Source: PLA3 sp964592235
GTDB lineage: Bacteria; Planctomycetota; Phycisphaerae; UBA1845; UTPLA1
Reading direction: 5' to 3'
DNA length: 64,000 bases
NCBI GenBank assembly: GCA_964592235.1
Contig: CAZQCF010000009.1
Location: 62,001 to 126,000 of the forward strand
In this document: piece by piece, positions 26,701 to 34,958 of the stretch
Layout: each line of letters starts with the position of its first letter
Position numbering within the stretch: position 1 is the stretch's first letter
The notes under the pieces: generated by a model
Seen by the model: the letters and a program-made list of their open reading frames with translations, nothing else
The model's database searches: none
What the model was told of the DNA's origin: nothing
Position numbers and translations under genes: made by a program

Positions 26701-27042
26701 GATGCGCAGCCGCCAGAGCAGCGTGTCGGCATCGAGCTGCTCCCAGAGGCCGTCGGTCTGTGGGGAGAGATGGACCGGCCGCGGAATGGCGTAACGCGGC
26801 GCGCCGCCCTCCTCGGCGAGCTTGTCGTCCTCGGCGAGGACGGCGTTCAGGTCGAGCGCGGGTTGGCGGACCTGCTGCACGATGTCGGCCGGCAGCGCGG
26901 TGCGCTCCTCAACGGTAGGGCGATAGGTGTCCGGTTGCGACCAGGGGGCAATTCGATTCTGGGCCGATGCGACTGCGGCACACGCCAGAACGGTCAGCAC
27001 GGCGGCGCGCCACGGCGCGCGGACTCGGCGATTGCGGGACAT
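23767..27042 (-). CDS. Secreted serine endopeptidase with P-domain and dockerin
   Basis: A 1091-residue exported multidomain protein. It has a signal peptide (residues 1-27, ending AVASAQ), a propeptide-like region, and then a trypsin-fold domain of the lysyl-endopeptidase type with His268 in FMTANHCG, Asp323 in SVSDFTLVQL and Ser413 in TEPGSSGSPLFDE. Beta-sandwich repeats with NNPTNYSINNQTANAANYSV and LDASAAALPAGVYVTTVRF follow, then a proprotein-convertase P-domain (DVNVQVDITHTYIGDLIVEV...GTLDGWQLKI), a lectin-like domain and a C-terminal type I dockerin (GDVNNDGDVNGGDVALF). ATG 27042 is preceded by AAGGAAC. It probably degrades extracellular protein; the dockerin may anchor or pair it. Confidence 0.85.
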   Translation of the reverse strand: MSRNRRVRAPWRAAVLTVLACAAVASAQNRIAPWSQPDTYRPTVEERTALPADIVQQVRQPALDLNAVLAEDDKLAEEGGAPRYAIPRPVHLSPQTDGLWEQLDADTLLWRLRISVEDAVSINLGFSRFVMPEGGRLMLYSFDMRHVLRPYTHEDNADHGELWTPPVAGGDIMIEVTVPASLATLLELELASVNVGYRPFMIPPELQDLAAPRSGACNVDVMCPQGDPWRDQIQAVGVISTGGSTFCTGFMVNNTSNNLVPYFMTANHCGINSGNAASLVVFWNYQNSFCRPPGSPASGQPGDGVLTMNQSGSTFRSAASVSDFTLVQLTANPNPAWNVGFAGWDRQDRFPPSGSCIHHPNTDEKRITLYDIAVRPDRPTHGSSWGCSPFPGPGDGTHIKVYWSLAVTEPGSSGSPLFDEFKRVIGQLHGGASACGQTGDNLSDCYGRIWRSWTGNGTAATRLSDWLDPTNTGALNTDTLLSGGLSVSPTTGTTHIGILGGPFTNNPTNYSINNQTANAANYSVSILGGGTAPLLLNGGPGPLNGTVPAGGPSAGVAVTLDASAAALPAGVYVTTVRFEDTTNNLTMDRIHTLEVGQTGFNTTPANGLSAGGPVGGPFNATQVYTLTSTQPTPVTIQIAANQPWIAINGGAGPVNVNLNGTGDNAAVTIGYSAAANSLAAGLYNGQVSFTNLSGGNNGNTTRAVQLDVGRYTYTATDVPQNINDNATITSTVNVTDTYCIGDVNVQVDITHTYIGDLIVEVISPAGTIVRLHNRTGGGADDIHRLYDDGVTNPDGPGVLADFIGENVQGTWTLRVSDNAGADVGTLDGWQLKIAAGGGSCAPPQLVYSWPLDTNPGWSADAGPGGSGPNGNGWAWGVPDNSGGTCGTGRLNPTSGFTGSNVYGYNLIGCYTNSLSPTRWLTTTAIDCTGLMNVKLKFRRWLGIESATYDKAFVEMSTNGTTWTPVWTHAGSSFSEQAWTQQSYNLLGADNQPTVYLRWGIGPTDTSVTYQGWNIDDIEIWAIVPDTCVGVTLGDVNNDGDVNGGDVALFTATVLNPGGATQHELCASDASGGGGVTDADIQPFVDLLLAAP

Positions 27043-27276
27043 GGTCAGGTTCCTTGCAAAAAAAGACAAAGTACTCAACGCGACGCCTTTCAGCGCGACT
27101 CGCGATGGACTCGCCGCATTCGGGGGGAAGGGAAGTGCCGAGCGGAAAGCCCACTCCATTGCCTCATTGTATCGAATCGCGGCCGAGACGTGCAATCCCG
27201 GCAAGGGAATGGTCGTCGGAATTCCTGCGCACGGAACCGAGCGGGCGACGGCGAGCCAGGCCCCCTGCAGGTTGCT

Positions 27277-28758
27277 TCAATCCCGCGGATCGTGTTTCTT
27301 GCGTACCGGCAGCGGTCTGCGAGCGGCGCGCGATGGAAACGTCAGTCGAACCTGCGGATCATGACGCAGGCCCGCGCGGGGATACTCACCCGCGCGATCC
27401 CACAGGTAATAGACTGGCGGCTCACCCAGCACCTGGCGAAACGTCTGCCCCAGTTCGTCGGGGCTTCGGCCGCGCAGGCGAAAGCCCTTGGCGCTGTGCG
27501 TGACCTGCGACCAGCCGAGGATGGTGTCGACGACGAGCCGCCGCACGCGGGGATATTTCTCAATCTGTCTTGTAAAGGCGTCGCTGAAGGGGTCCAGCTT
27601 CAGCCGGCGCAGGCGTTCGAGGATGGCCAGCCGCCCGCGCGGCAGCGCGCACTGGCCGACGCGGCGCATCCCCGCGCGCTCGAAGACGGGGTTGACCGTG
27701 CCCATGGCGGCGAGGCACTCAATGAATCGCACGCCGACCAGCGGCAGCGTGCGCCGCACGAACACGTGCCCCAGCCCGCAGCCGCGCACGTCGGGGTGCA
27801 TCACCAGCCGCCGCAGGACGCGCAGCTCGCGATTAAGCCGGCGCAGGTTCCGCACGAATCGGCCGCCCGTGGATTGGTTTCGCAGGGCCAATTCCATCGG
27901 CCCGTGCGCGAAGACGAGGATGCCCAGCGGCTCGCCGCCGGGCTGCTCGCGCAGGAGAAAGACCTTGTCGACGAAGCCCAGGCCGTCGCGATGGCGATAG
28001 TGCATGGCGGAAAAGAGACTGTAGTCGCGCACCGAGCCGGGTTCGACGACCAGCCGCCGGTGCAGCGAAAAGCGTCGCGGGCAGGGCGCTCGGGTCGCCG
28101 CGCGGGGCGATCCGTTGCCCAGGCGCACAAGCTGATCGGGTTGCAGATCGTCCAGGAGGTCTTCGTGGGCCGTGGCGACAAAGAGCGTCAGGCTGGTGCG
28201 GCTGACCAGCTTGCGCAGGTTGAAAGCCAGCGCCCGGGCGAGGCGGCGGTGCAGGATCGCCGTGAACTCGTCGCAGAGGATCGGCGCGGGTGCGGGGCAG
28301 CCGACGGCCCGGCCGATGGCGCGGGCCAGCGCGGCGCGGAACCGTTCGCCGTCGGAGAGATCCTCCGGCGAGCGCACCCACAGGCGCGGCTCGCCCAGGC
28401 CGCAGGCCGTGAGGATGCGCATGGCCGTCGCGAGCGGTTGCCGCGGGGCGATGAGATCGATGACGCAGCGACGTCTGTCGAGTTTCTCGCGGTCGACCCA
28501 GGCAACCCGCCCCAGCTCCTCGGCGAGGGCGTTCAGAAGGCTGCTCTTGCCCGATCCGCTTGGGCCGACCAGCGCGGTGATCGTGCCGGGCCGGCACGCA
28601 ATTCGCAGATCGTCGGCGACGGAGTTCGGCGGTTCGTGCGGCGGAATGCCGAAATCCCAGCAGACGGCGCGCTTCCGCGGCGACATCGGTGTGACAGCCG
28701 GCTCGCGAATGACGCGCAGGCGCAGTTCGGCAGCGGTGGATTCGGTTCGTTCGTGCAT
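27277..28758 (-). CDS. Soluble ABC ATPase fused to acetyltransferase-like domain
   Basis: A 493-residue protein with no membrane helices. Residues 45-215 are an ABC ATPase: Walker A GPSGSGKS (65-72), signature LSDGE (134-138), Walker B ILCDE (160-164) and the switch His in ATAHED (198). Residues about 230-400 resemble a GNAT N-acetyltransferase, with RRLVMHPDVRGCGLGHVFVR as the acetyl-CoA loop and NPVFERAGMRRV as the final strand-helix. This matches the description of COG2401, ATPases fused to a predicted acetyltransferase; the physiological role of that group is unknown to me. ATG 28758 has GGGAGGG eight bases upstream. The C-terminus is basic. Confidence 0.7.
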   Translation of the reverse strand: MHERTESTAAELRLRVIREPAVTPMSPRKRAVCWDFGIPPHEPPNSVADDLRIACRPGTITALVGPSGSGKSSLLNALAEELGRVAWVDREKLDRRRCVIDLIAPRQPLATAMRILTACGLGEPRLWVRSPEDLSDGERFRAALARAIGRAVGCPAPAPILCDEFTAILHRRLARALAFNLRKLVSRTSLTLFVATAHEDLLDDLQPDQLVRLGNGSPRAATRAPCPRRFSLHRRLVVEPGSVRDYSLFSAMHYRHRDGLGFVDKVFLLREQPGGEPLGILVFAHGPMELALRNQSTGGRFVRNLRRLNRELRVLRRLVMHPDVRGCGLGHVFVRRTLPLVGVRFIECLAAMGTVNPVFERAGMRRVGQCALPRGRLAILERLRRLKLDPFSDAFTRQIEKYPRVRRLVVDTILGWSQVTHSAKGFRLRGRSPDELGQTFRQVLGEPPVYYLWDRAGEYPRAGLRHDPQVRLTFPSRAARRPLPVRKKHDPRD

Positions 28759-29073
28759 GCGTGGCCCTCCCGTGTGCCCTAACATAAACCGAACCGAGCC
28801 TAGCAAAGTCATTGCGCGGAGTCAATAATTTGCAATAATCGGGTGACATGGTTTGTCACCGCGGTTGCAATCTCATGGCTGGTGGGGAATTAGGAACGGG
28901 GTGTCCTGGCGGTTTTGGCAATGAGGGGGCAGAAAACAAGAATAAGTTCAAAGGGTGGGCACGGCATGCCCATCGAATCCTAACCGCACAGCAAATTGCC
29001 GTGGGCAGTCTCAGGCCACCTTAAATGTCGTATTGAGCTTAGCGCCGCACACTCGCTGGGCGTCGGCGGATGG

Positions 29074-30000
29074 TCACCCCGTGCTATCAAAAAAATCCAT
29101 GTCGACTTTTTTGACGACATATGTATCTGCAGCAGCGACGCCAACGTTGTAATCAATCATCAACTCAGCGAGTTCGTCGCCGTCGATGAGTCTTACCTTG
29201 ACAGCTGCCTCCCTACCTGCGCGTTCCGCTCCGTCTGTGAAGGTGCCGCTTGTAATAAACACACCCTTGGTGGCTTTTTTTCGCATGAGCGAACCCACAA
29301 ACTTATCGATGTCGCCAGGTCCCACGGTATTTTCCCATTTCTTGGCCTGGACATATATCATGTCTAATCCAAGCCGGTCCTCACGGATGACTCCATCGAT
29401 ACCCTCGTCACCACTTCTTCCCGTGACTTCAGCGCGATCGAGTTGACCGCCACCGTAGCCCATCGCGACAAGAAGCCGAACGACCAATTGTTCGAAGAAT
29501 CTTGGTGATCCTGCTCGGACTCGCCGCAAGAGGTCATCCGCGAGCGTGTCGCGAAGCTCCTCGTGAGCTGCTTCTAATTGTTCCTCGGGCGTGATATCAG
29601 GATTGATGGCCAATGCAGCGTGGTCGCCGCTCCCTCCAACAGCGGCCAGCGTCTTGTTTTTCTTGGATCTGAACGCCTCAAATTCGGGAAATTGCGTGAG
29701 GAAGCTGTTGTCTATCCGCGGCGGATCTTGTTCGAGTACCTCCGAACCGCGGGGGGCGATTCTGAACTTCCCACGACCGGTTTTCTCGAGAAGCAAACTC
29801 TTGCTCAAGTATGTCATCGCCCAAGCAACACGGTTGTATATCCGTGTTTGGCCACTCGGCAAGAGTGAGTTGCGCTCGTCCTCACTTAACTTCATCTGCT
29901 CCGCTAGCGAATCAACAGCTTCGGGCAGCGAATGCTCTTTGCCATCGCCAGCGATTCGCAGAAGCGGAAGCATGAATTCTTGATAGCCGGGAATTGCCAC
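29074..30000 (-). CDS. mrr: Mrr-family restriction endonuclease
   Basis: A 308-residue protein, close to the 304 residues of E. coli Mrr. The N-terminal winged helix starts with AIPGYQEFMLPLLRIAGDG and includes RIYNRVAWAMTYLSKSLLLE. The C-terminal PD-(D/E)xK nuclease domain shows FFEQLVVRLLVAMGYGG, GDEGIDGVI and YVQAKKW, with Asp and QxK as the metal and catalytic residues, and KKATKGVFITSGTFT. Mrr cuts modified (methylated) DNA. I chose GTG 30000 because homologues begin M-A-I-P and GGAG precedes it; the frame runs open to 30165. No partner methylase is next to it. Confidence 0.9.
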   Translation of the reverse strand: MAIPGYQEFMLPLLRIAGDGKEHSLPEAVDSLAEQMKLSEDERNSLLPSGQTRIYNRVAWAMTYLSKSLLLEKTGRGKFRIAPRGSEVLEQDPPRIDNSFLTQFPEFEAFRSKKNKTLAAVGGSGDHAALAINPDITPEEQLEAAHEELRDTLADDLLRRVRAGSPRFFEQLVVRLLVAMGYGGGQLDRAEVTGRSGDEGIDGVIREDRLGLDMIYVQAKKWENTVGPGDIDKFVGSLMRKKATKGVFITSGTFTDGAERAGREAAVKVRLIDGDELAELMIDYNVGVAAADTYVVKKVDMDFFDSTG

Positions 30001-30253
30001 GGATTCTCCAATACTCCGATCAATGCCAGAAACTGGTGTTGTCGTTTGTATAAAGCAGCTTGCTCGGCCAGCGTCTTCGGGAGTACGCGGGCCGATTATA
30101 TGCGGCGTGGCCGCATTCAGCCGATGTAGGCAACTGAATCGGCGCTGTGTCTGCTTTCTTATCACCGCGTTTTCGTGTCATGTCGGCGGAGTTTAATAAA
30201 GACCGGGCGGTGGAGGCAAACGGTCGGTACGGGTAGAGATCGCATCCCGATTT

Positions 30254-30627
30254 CACAGGCTGTCAGCCTGTGCCACACCAAACTTCACCTGCGCCAAACC
30301 GCCGGTACGCTTCGCGAGGGCGGTGCGGTTTGCGCGTGGATTGTCATCGCATCATTCGGTCGGTCGACACGGCCGACCCAATCTACAAGCTGCTTAAAAT
30401 CCCCCGCTCCCTTTCAGGGAGAGGGTTGGGGTGAGGGTGAATCCTTCCGTCTTAACGGCTTTACCCCCTCACCCGGCCTCTCCCCCAGGGGGGAGAGGTG
30501 TCGCAACCGCGCGGCGTTTGTGGTGGGCGGTGCCCACCCTACGGGGCTTTGCGACGCTATTGGATTCCCGCATTTGCGGGAATGACGGCATTGCGCGGCG
30601 AGTGTTGGTGGGCAGTGCCCACCCTAC
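30254..30627. repeat. Cluster of palindromic intergenic elements
   Basis: This gene-free stretch holds at least five hairpin elements: CACAGGCTGTCAGCCTGTG at 30254-30272; a pair of complementary GGGAGAGGGTTGGGGTGAGG and CCTCACCC...CTCTCCCCC arms at about 30405-30500; TGGTGGGCGGTGCCCACCCT at 30521-30540; ATTCCCGCATTTGCGGGAAT at 30563-30582; and TGGTGGGCAGTGCCCACCCT at 30606-30625. The first recurs at 41338 and the fourth has relatives at 34037, 39224 and 45316. Confidence 0.85.
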
Positions 30628-30642
30628 AACTTGGGATCGCTT

Positions 30643-30809
30643 CTACAACTCCCGGCTGACGAGGCACACGGCCACACCTTGAATGGAAAACTCGCGCGAG
30701 TCGTCGATGAGCATCGGCGGCACGGTGGGGTTGTCGCCGCGGAGGATGATGACGCGTTTGCGAGTCTGTAGCTCGACGCTGACTCGCTTGAGCGTGGAGC
30801 GGCCGTCGA
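30643..30809 (-). pseudogene. 3' fragment of a LexA-like repressor gene
   Basis: 167 bases aligning without gaps to 34075-34241, the 3' end of the repressor gene, with 12 mismatches. Translated on the minus strand it gives 54 intact codons and a TAG stop, starting DGRSTLKRVSVELQTRKRV with the catalytic lysine of the S24 peptidase. Only three residues differ from the full protein, so most changes are silent. It has no start or N-terminal part and so is a truncated relic. With the full gene it brackets a 3.3 kb segment. Confidence 0.85.
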
Positions 30810-30999
30810 GTCAACAGGGCGCGTGAACATACTCAACCTGTTTCGCGTGCGCGAAAGCACGCAGCGTCGTGGAATGCGGCGAACGGTGAATATGCCTTGC
30901 GCTGCGGCCGACCATGTGATGCGGAGCTAGCATTCCTGTGCAAGGTCATCTCGGCCGCGCCGGTCACCTCAAGAGGTTCCTACCGAAGGAGTAGATGCC

Positions 31000-31863
31000 A
31001 TGATTGCCAAAATACGATCGATCATGCTGCTCGGCATGTTGGGCAGTGGTTCCGCGATCTGGGCGGTCGGCGACGCCGTCCAGCAGAAACTGAAAAGGGT
31101 TAACCCGGCGTCGGAGAACAAGGCGAGCGTGCTCTTTCTTCATCACAGCACGGGTGAGTGCATCTGGAACGGCGGAGTCGAGGCGTGGTTTGATGCCTAC
31201 AACAAGAGTCATAAGACGAAATACACGATCACCGAGCAGGCCTTCCCCAAGGATGCACCGTATGGGTGGAATAATTATCCGTACGACTACTGGAATATCT
31301 GGGTCAAGCATGCCGGAGCAAGGGCCTACAAAGGCGAGCCGACGCTGGAGATGCTTTCCCGGAAGTACGATGTGATCGTCTTCAAGCATTGCTTCCCGGT
31401 CTCCGCGATCGAGGAAGACACGGGGCACGGCGACGTCGCGAGTGAAGACAAGCGAATTGAAAACTACAAACTTCAATATGAGGCCCTGAAGATGAAGATG
31501 CGGGAGTTTCCGAAGACCCGGTTCATCGTTTGGACGGGACCGGCCCTCGTGAAGTCTGAGACGGACGAGGATGCGGCGGGCCGTGCCAGGGCCTTCTTCG
31601 ATTGGGTTCGCAAGGAGTGGGATAAGCCCGGCGACAACATCTACCTTTGGGATTTTCGGGAATTAGAGACCGAAGGCGGCCTCTATCTCAACGATTCGTA
31701 CGCAATGGGGGACTCCCATCCCAATGAAGGATTCTCCAAGAAGGTCGCTCCACATTTCTGTCGGCGGATTGTCGATGTCATTCTGGGGCAGGGCGACCAG
31801 GGAAGTCTGACTGGAGGGGAAATAGGTAAGGGCGGCGCAAAGGCCCCTAGCCGCGGAATTTAG
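31000..31863 (+). CDS. Exported SGNH-hydrolase-like protein
   Basis: A 287-residue protein with a signal peptide (IMLLGMLGSGSAIWAVGDA). The mature part starts with VLFLHHSTGECIWNGGV and ends with DSYAMGDSHPNEGFSKKVAPHF, whose Asp-x-His near the C-terminus resembles the catalytic pair of SGNH/GDSL hydrolases, with a serine in the N-terminal HHSTG motif. An internal strand FIVWTGPALVK also suits that fold. ATG 31000 follows a good Shine-Dalgarno sequence (GAAGGAG) at 9 bases. Substrate unknown. It lies inside the block bracketed by the repressor-gene repeats. Confidence 0.55.
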   Translation: MIAKIRSIMLLGMLGSGSAIWAVGDAVQQKLKRVNPASENKASVLFLHHSTGECIWNGGVEAWFDAYNKSHKTKYTITEQAFPKDAPYGWNNYPYDYWNIWVKHAGARAYKGEPTLEMLSRKYDVIVFKHCFPVSAIEEDTGHGDVASEDKRIENYKLQYEALKMKMREFPKTRFIVWTGPALVKSETDEDAAGRARAFFDWVRKEWDKPGDNIYLWDFRELETEGGLYLNDSYAMGDSHPNEGFSKKVAPHFCRRIVDVILGQGDQGSLTGGEIGKGGAKAPSRGI

Positions 31864-31954
31864 TCTCGTAGACGACTCGCTCCACGTGACTCATTGCCCA
31901 CCGTGGTTTGCTGACATATTGATCGACCGGTGCGACCGGGCAAGCGCGTCTTGC

Positions 31955-33547
31955 CTAATTGCACGTTTGGCTATGCGGGGTACCGGGGATTCCGGTTTGC
32001 CCTTGTGATGATTGTTCGACCGTGCCAGAAATCGTATCACCGTTAAAGGCCGGGTTGTGTTGCCCCGGATCGCCGGCCGTCGCGACCGCTGATCCTCCTG
32101 CGCCACCGGCGCCGGCACCGGGACCGCCCGATCCACCTTCTCCTCCATGGCCGCCCCGCGCGATTGCTCCGCCTCCGTTTCCTGCATATCCGCCCGATCC
32201 GCCATCACCGCCAAATGCGTTCGCAATCCCGCCTGCGCCGCCGTTGCCGATGCTTGTGCATCCGCTGTTGCCCCAGCCGCCGGCGCCTGCCTGCGCCTCG
32301 GCCTGACCCCCTTCTCCGCCGTATTGAAGCAAATCAAAATTGGCGTTCCCTCCATTGCCGCCGTATGCAATCGCCGTCCCGCCGAATCCACCGTCAGGAT
32401 GGCCGGCTTCACCGTATTGTCCCATCGGTGCGATGACATGAGCGAAACCGCCCGTGCCCGCATGGCCGAGTCGACCGGCAACCGAGTTTCCGTATTTTGG
32501 ATCCTGTCTTCGAGTCAGGCTTCCGCCGTTGCCTGCGTATGCCTTGATGACCGGTCCATCGCGTTCACCCGGCGGCAGTTGAGTCACCGCGACGACAATG
32601 AAACCGCCGACGCCTCCCGCGAAGAACCCGTTGCCGCCGTCGGCGGCGCGAAACGTGCAGGTGTCGGATGCACAGACCGTGCCGATCGTCTGCGCGGTGG
32701 GTGAGTCGGGTGATTTAACAAGCCCGTTGGTCGATACGTCCGCCAAGAAGACCAGGCCGCCGCTGCCGCCGAGGCCGCCTGCAAACGACCACGGCCCGAC
32801 CCCGTTGACCAACGCGATCGAATTCTGGATTGGGTCATAGTCAGGCCAATCCGCGTGTCCGGCATTGACAAACAGGAGGCCCGAGTCGCCTCCGGTTCCG
32901 CCAACGTTTTGCCCCGTGAGATTCGCGGCCGATTGCGGCACGCCACCGGTGCCGCCGTTTCCAAAGATGAGCATCCCCTCAACCGTCAGGCCGTTGCCCG
33001 CGCCGAGTTTGACATGGCCGCCGCTGCCGCCGGCGCCTCCGATCAATCCGGTTCCGCCTTGGCCGCCGTTACCCGAGCCGACCATGGCGCCGGCGCGGAT
33101 CATCAGGTTCCCGCCGGCACTCAACTCGACCTCTCCGCCGTTGCCGCCGGGCTGGTCGGTGCTGTTTTGCTGGCTGATGTTAATTTCCTTGCCGGGTGCG
33201 CCGGGTGCCGCGCCGCCACCGCCAGCTTGCACGATCCCCATCACTTCAATGTCGCCTGCGGCAATCAGACTCACGGAGATGCCTTTGCCGCCGGGCTGGG
33301 AATCTGCGGCGATCAGGGAGCCCTCCACGCGAATGTTCCCCGAAGCGTTGACGGTCAGATCGGACGTGACCAGGGTGGCTTGTCCCGCGGGAACCGTGAA
33401 GTTGGAAATTGAGATGTTGCCGCCGATCGTCAGTGGTGCGATGCCGTTGATCAACAGCGTGTCACACGATAGCACCGTCAGTGCGCAAACCATGAGGCCG
33501 CCGGGCAGGAAAATTCCAGAAAACCGGGATGGTCGTTGGAGTGTCAT
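31955..33547 (-). CDS. Large glycine-rich lipoprotein
   Basis: A 530-residue exported protein. The hydrophobic N-terminus ends in the lipobox VLSC (Cys28). A short beta domain (GNISISNFTVPAGQATLVTSD, DIEVMGIVQAGGGG) is followed by about 400 residues of irregular glycine repeats such as GGQGGTGLIGGAGGSGG, GGDGGSGGYAGNGGGAIARG and GGAGGSAVATAGDPG, rich in Gly, Ala, Ser and Asn and nearly free of charged residues. It resembles passenger-type beta-helix or polyglycine proteins of planctomycetes. ATG 33547 has AAGGAC ten bases upstream. It also lies inside the repressor-repeat block. Confidence 0.7.
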   Translation of the reverse strand: MTLQRPSRFSGIFLPGGLMVCALTVLSCDTLLINGIAPLTIGGNISISNFTVPAGQATLVTSDLTVNASGNIRVEGSLIAADSQPGGKGISVSLIAAGDIEVMGIVQAGGGGAAPGAPGKEINISQQNSTDQPGGNGGEVELSAGGNLMIRAGAMVGSGNGGQGGTGLIGGAGGSGGHVKLGAGNGLTVEGMLIFGNGGTGGVPQSAANLTGQNVGGTGGDSGLLFVNAGHADWPDYDPIQNSIALVNGVGPWSFAGGLGGSGGLVFLADVSTNGLVKSPDSPTAQTIGTVCASDTCTFRAADGGNGFFAGGVGGFIVVAVTQLPPGERDGPVIKAYAGNGGSLTRRQDPKYGNSVAGRLGHAGTGGFAHVIAPMGQYGEAGHPDGGFGGTAIAYGGNGGNANFDLLQYGGEGGQAEAQAGAGGWGNSGCTSIGNGGAGGIANAFGGDGGSGGYAGNGGGAIARGGHGGEGGSGGPGAGAGGAGGSAVATAGDPGQHNPAFNGDTISGTVEQSSQGQTGIPGTPHSQTCN

Positions 33548-34074
33548 TTGTATGTCCTTTTTACTGAAGGCCGGGCGAGGACACGTCTGATGCTGCGCCG
33601 GCTTGAGCGCGAGGACGCGCGTTTGGAGAATCGAACACGGCGCAGCTGAACACGCCGGCTTGACGTCGCTTACCGATTCAGCGGCATGATTCGTGCCAGC
33701 AGTACGCGACTTCTCAAACGCCGATGTGCGATGTTTCGCTCAAGTGGCGTGGGAAGTCAGATTCTGCTGGATTGCTGATCAGAATGGGCCGTATTGAGCA
33801 GCAAACGAACCACCCTGATTCGGACACGAGATGGTCTAATTTAGATGTTGGGATGCCTGCGCAAGCGCGTTAGGGGCCTGCTCGCGGAATAGTCCGCATG
33901 AGGTCAATCGGGCACGGCGGATCAAGAAGGCTGACACGACGAGTCGAAGTTCACCGGTTCAAGACCGATGCCACAGTTTGGTTTGGCAACAGAAAGCCCA
34001 TGCCACAGTTCAGTGCCCACCGAACTCGCGGCTGGACCCCCGCCTTTGCGGGGGTGACGAATTTGAAATGATAT
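33548..34074. other. Gene-free interval, 527 bp
   Basis: I see no credible gene on either strand. The base composition is nearer to even than in the flanks. The only clear structure is the hairpin CCCCCGCCTTTGCGGGGG at 34037-34054, just after the repressor gene's stop, which may act as its terminator and belongs to the same family as the ATTCCCGC palindromes elsewhere. Confidence 0.6.
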
Positions 34075-34746
34075 CTACAACTCCCGGCTGACGAGGCACA
34101 CGGCCACGCCTTGTATGGAAAACTCGCGCGAATCGTCGATGAGCATCGGCGGCACGGTGGGGTTGTCGCCGCGGAGGAGGATGACGCGCTTTCGATTCTG
34201 CATCTCGACGCTGACGCGCTTGAGGGTGGAGCGCCCGTCGACGAGGCAGGCGCAGATTCGCCCCTGCACGAACTCGGGATCGACGCTTGGGCGATAGTCG
34301 ACAAGAATAATGTCGCCGCGCTTGAGGGTCGGCTCCATGGAGTCGAACTCGCAGCGCAGGCAGTAGCGGTCGGGCCGCCAGAGATGGCGCAGCACGGGGA
34401 AGATCTCGAGCTGCTCCTGTGTATCGGTCGGGGCGCCGTTGGGAATCGTGCCGAAGAGCGGCAGGCCGCGGGTGTCGAGCTGTTGCGGGGCGTCGTGGCC
34501 GTCGCCGTCGCCGAGGAGGACGGATTCGGGCACACCGAGTGCGACGGCGATGGCGCGGAGGGTGTCGGGCCGCGGGTTGCGGTCGCCGCGTTCAATGGAG
34601 GAGAGATAGCCCTGGTTGACGTTGGCGCGCTCGGCGAGGCCGCACTGGGAGATGCCCTGCTTCGTGCGATGGGCGCGGATTCGCGCGCCGACGCTGTTCG
34701 GATCGGGATGCGCATCCCTTTGTGCTCGAGTTCCAGCCATGCTCAA
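34075..34746 (-). CDS. XRE-HTH and S24 peptidase repressor (LexA/CI-like)
   Basis: A 223-residue regulator. Residues 17-75 form an XRE helix-turn-helix (IRAHRTKQGISQCGLAERANVNQGYLSSIERGDRNP). The C-terminal half is an S24 peptidase with the catalytic Ser in CEFDSMEPTLKRGD and the Lys in DGRSTLKRVSV, so it should cleave itself or be cleaved on DNA damage, as CI and HdiR do. It is not the ordinary LexA, whose DNA-binding domain is of winged type. The stop at 34075 is the start of the region duplicated at 30643. It is divergent from the trkH-like gene, with a candidate operator at 34905-34927. Confidence 0.85.
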   Translation of the reverse strand: MSMAGTRAQRDAHPDPNSVGARIRAHRTKQGISQCGLAERANVNQGYLSSIERGDRNPRPDTLRAIAVALGVPESVLLGDGDGHDAPQQLDTRGLPLFGTIPNGAPTDTQEQLEIFPVLRHLWRPDRYCLRCEFDSMEPTLKRGDIILVDYRPSVDPEFVQGRICACLVDGRSTLKRVSVEMQNRKRVILLRGDNPTVPPMLIDDSREFSIQGVAVCLVSREL

Positions 34747-34904
34747 TCGTATCCGGTAAGATCCTGGCCCGGGGATTCAATGATGGCAGCGTGTGCGTCG
34801 CCGTCGCGGCCGTCGCCCCCGCCGGCCCGATCAGGCACCATGTGCCCCGGCCGCCGAGATCGCCGGCTGCCACGAGGACGCGCAACCTGCATCCGATGCA
34901 TCAT

Positions 34905-34927
34905 ACAATCGACTCGTTGCAGATTGT
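34905..34927. promoter_or_regulatory. Candidate operator, inverted repeat
   Basis: ACAATC and GATTGT face each other across 11 bases in the space between the divergent repressor and trkH-like genes. The half-sites suit a dimeric XRE-type repressor and the site lies 32 bases before the trkH-like start. No second copy is obvious, so binding is only a suggestion. Confidence 0.3.
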
Positions 34928-34958
34928 CAAGTGCCAAGAGGGGGGATAGCCTTCCAAG

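Noticed and set aside
26770..28782. Plus-strand open frame, 670 codons
   Set aside because: Antisense to the protease and ABC-fusion genes, with no similarity pattern of its own.
30240..30640. CRISPR-like array
   Set aside because: The repeated items are different palindromes, not one repeat with equal spacers, and no cas gene is near.
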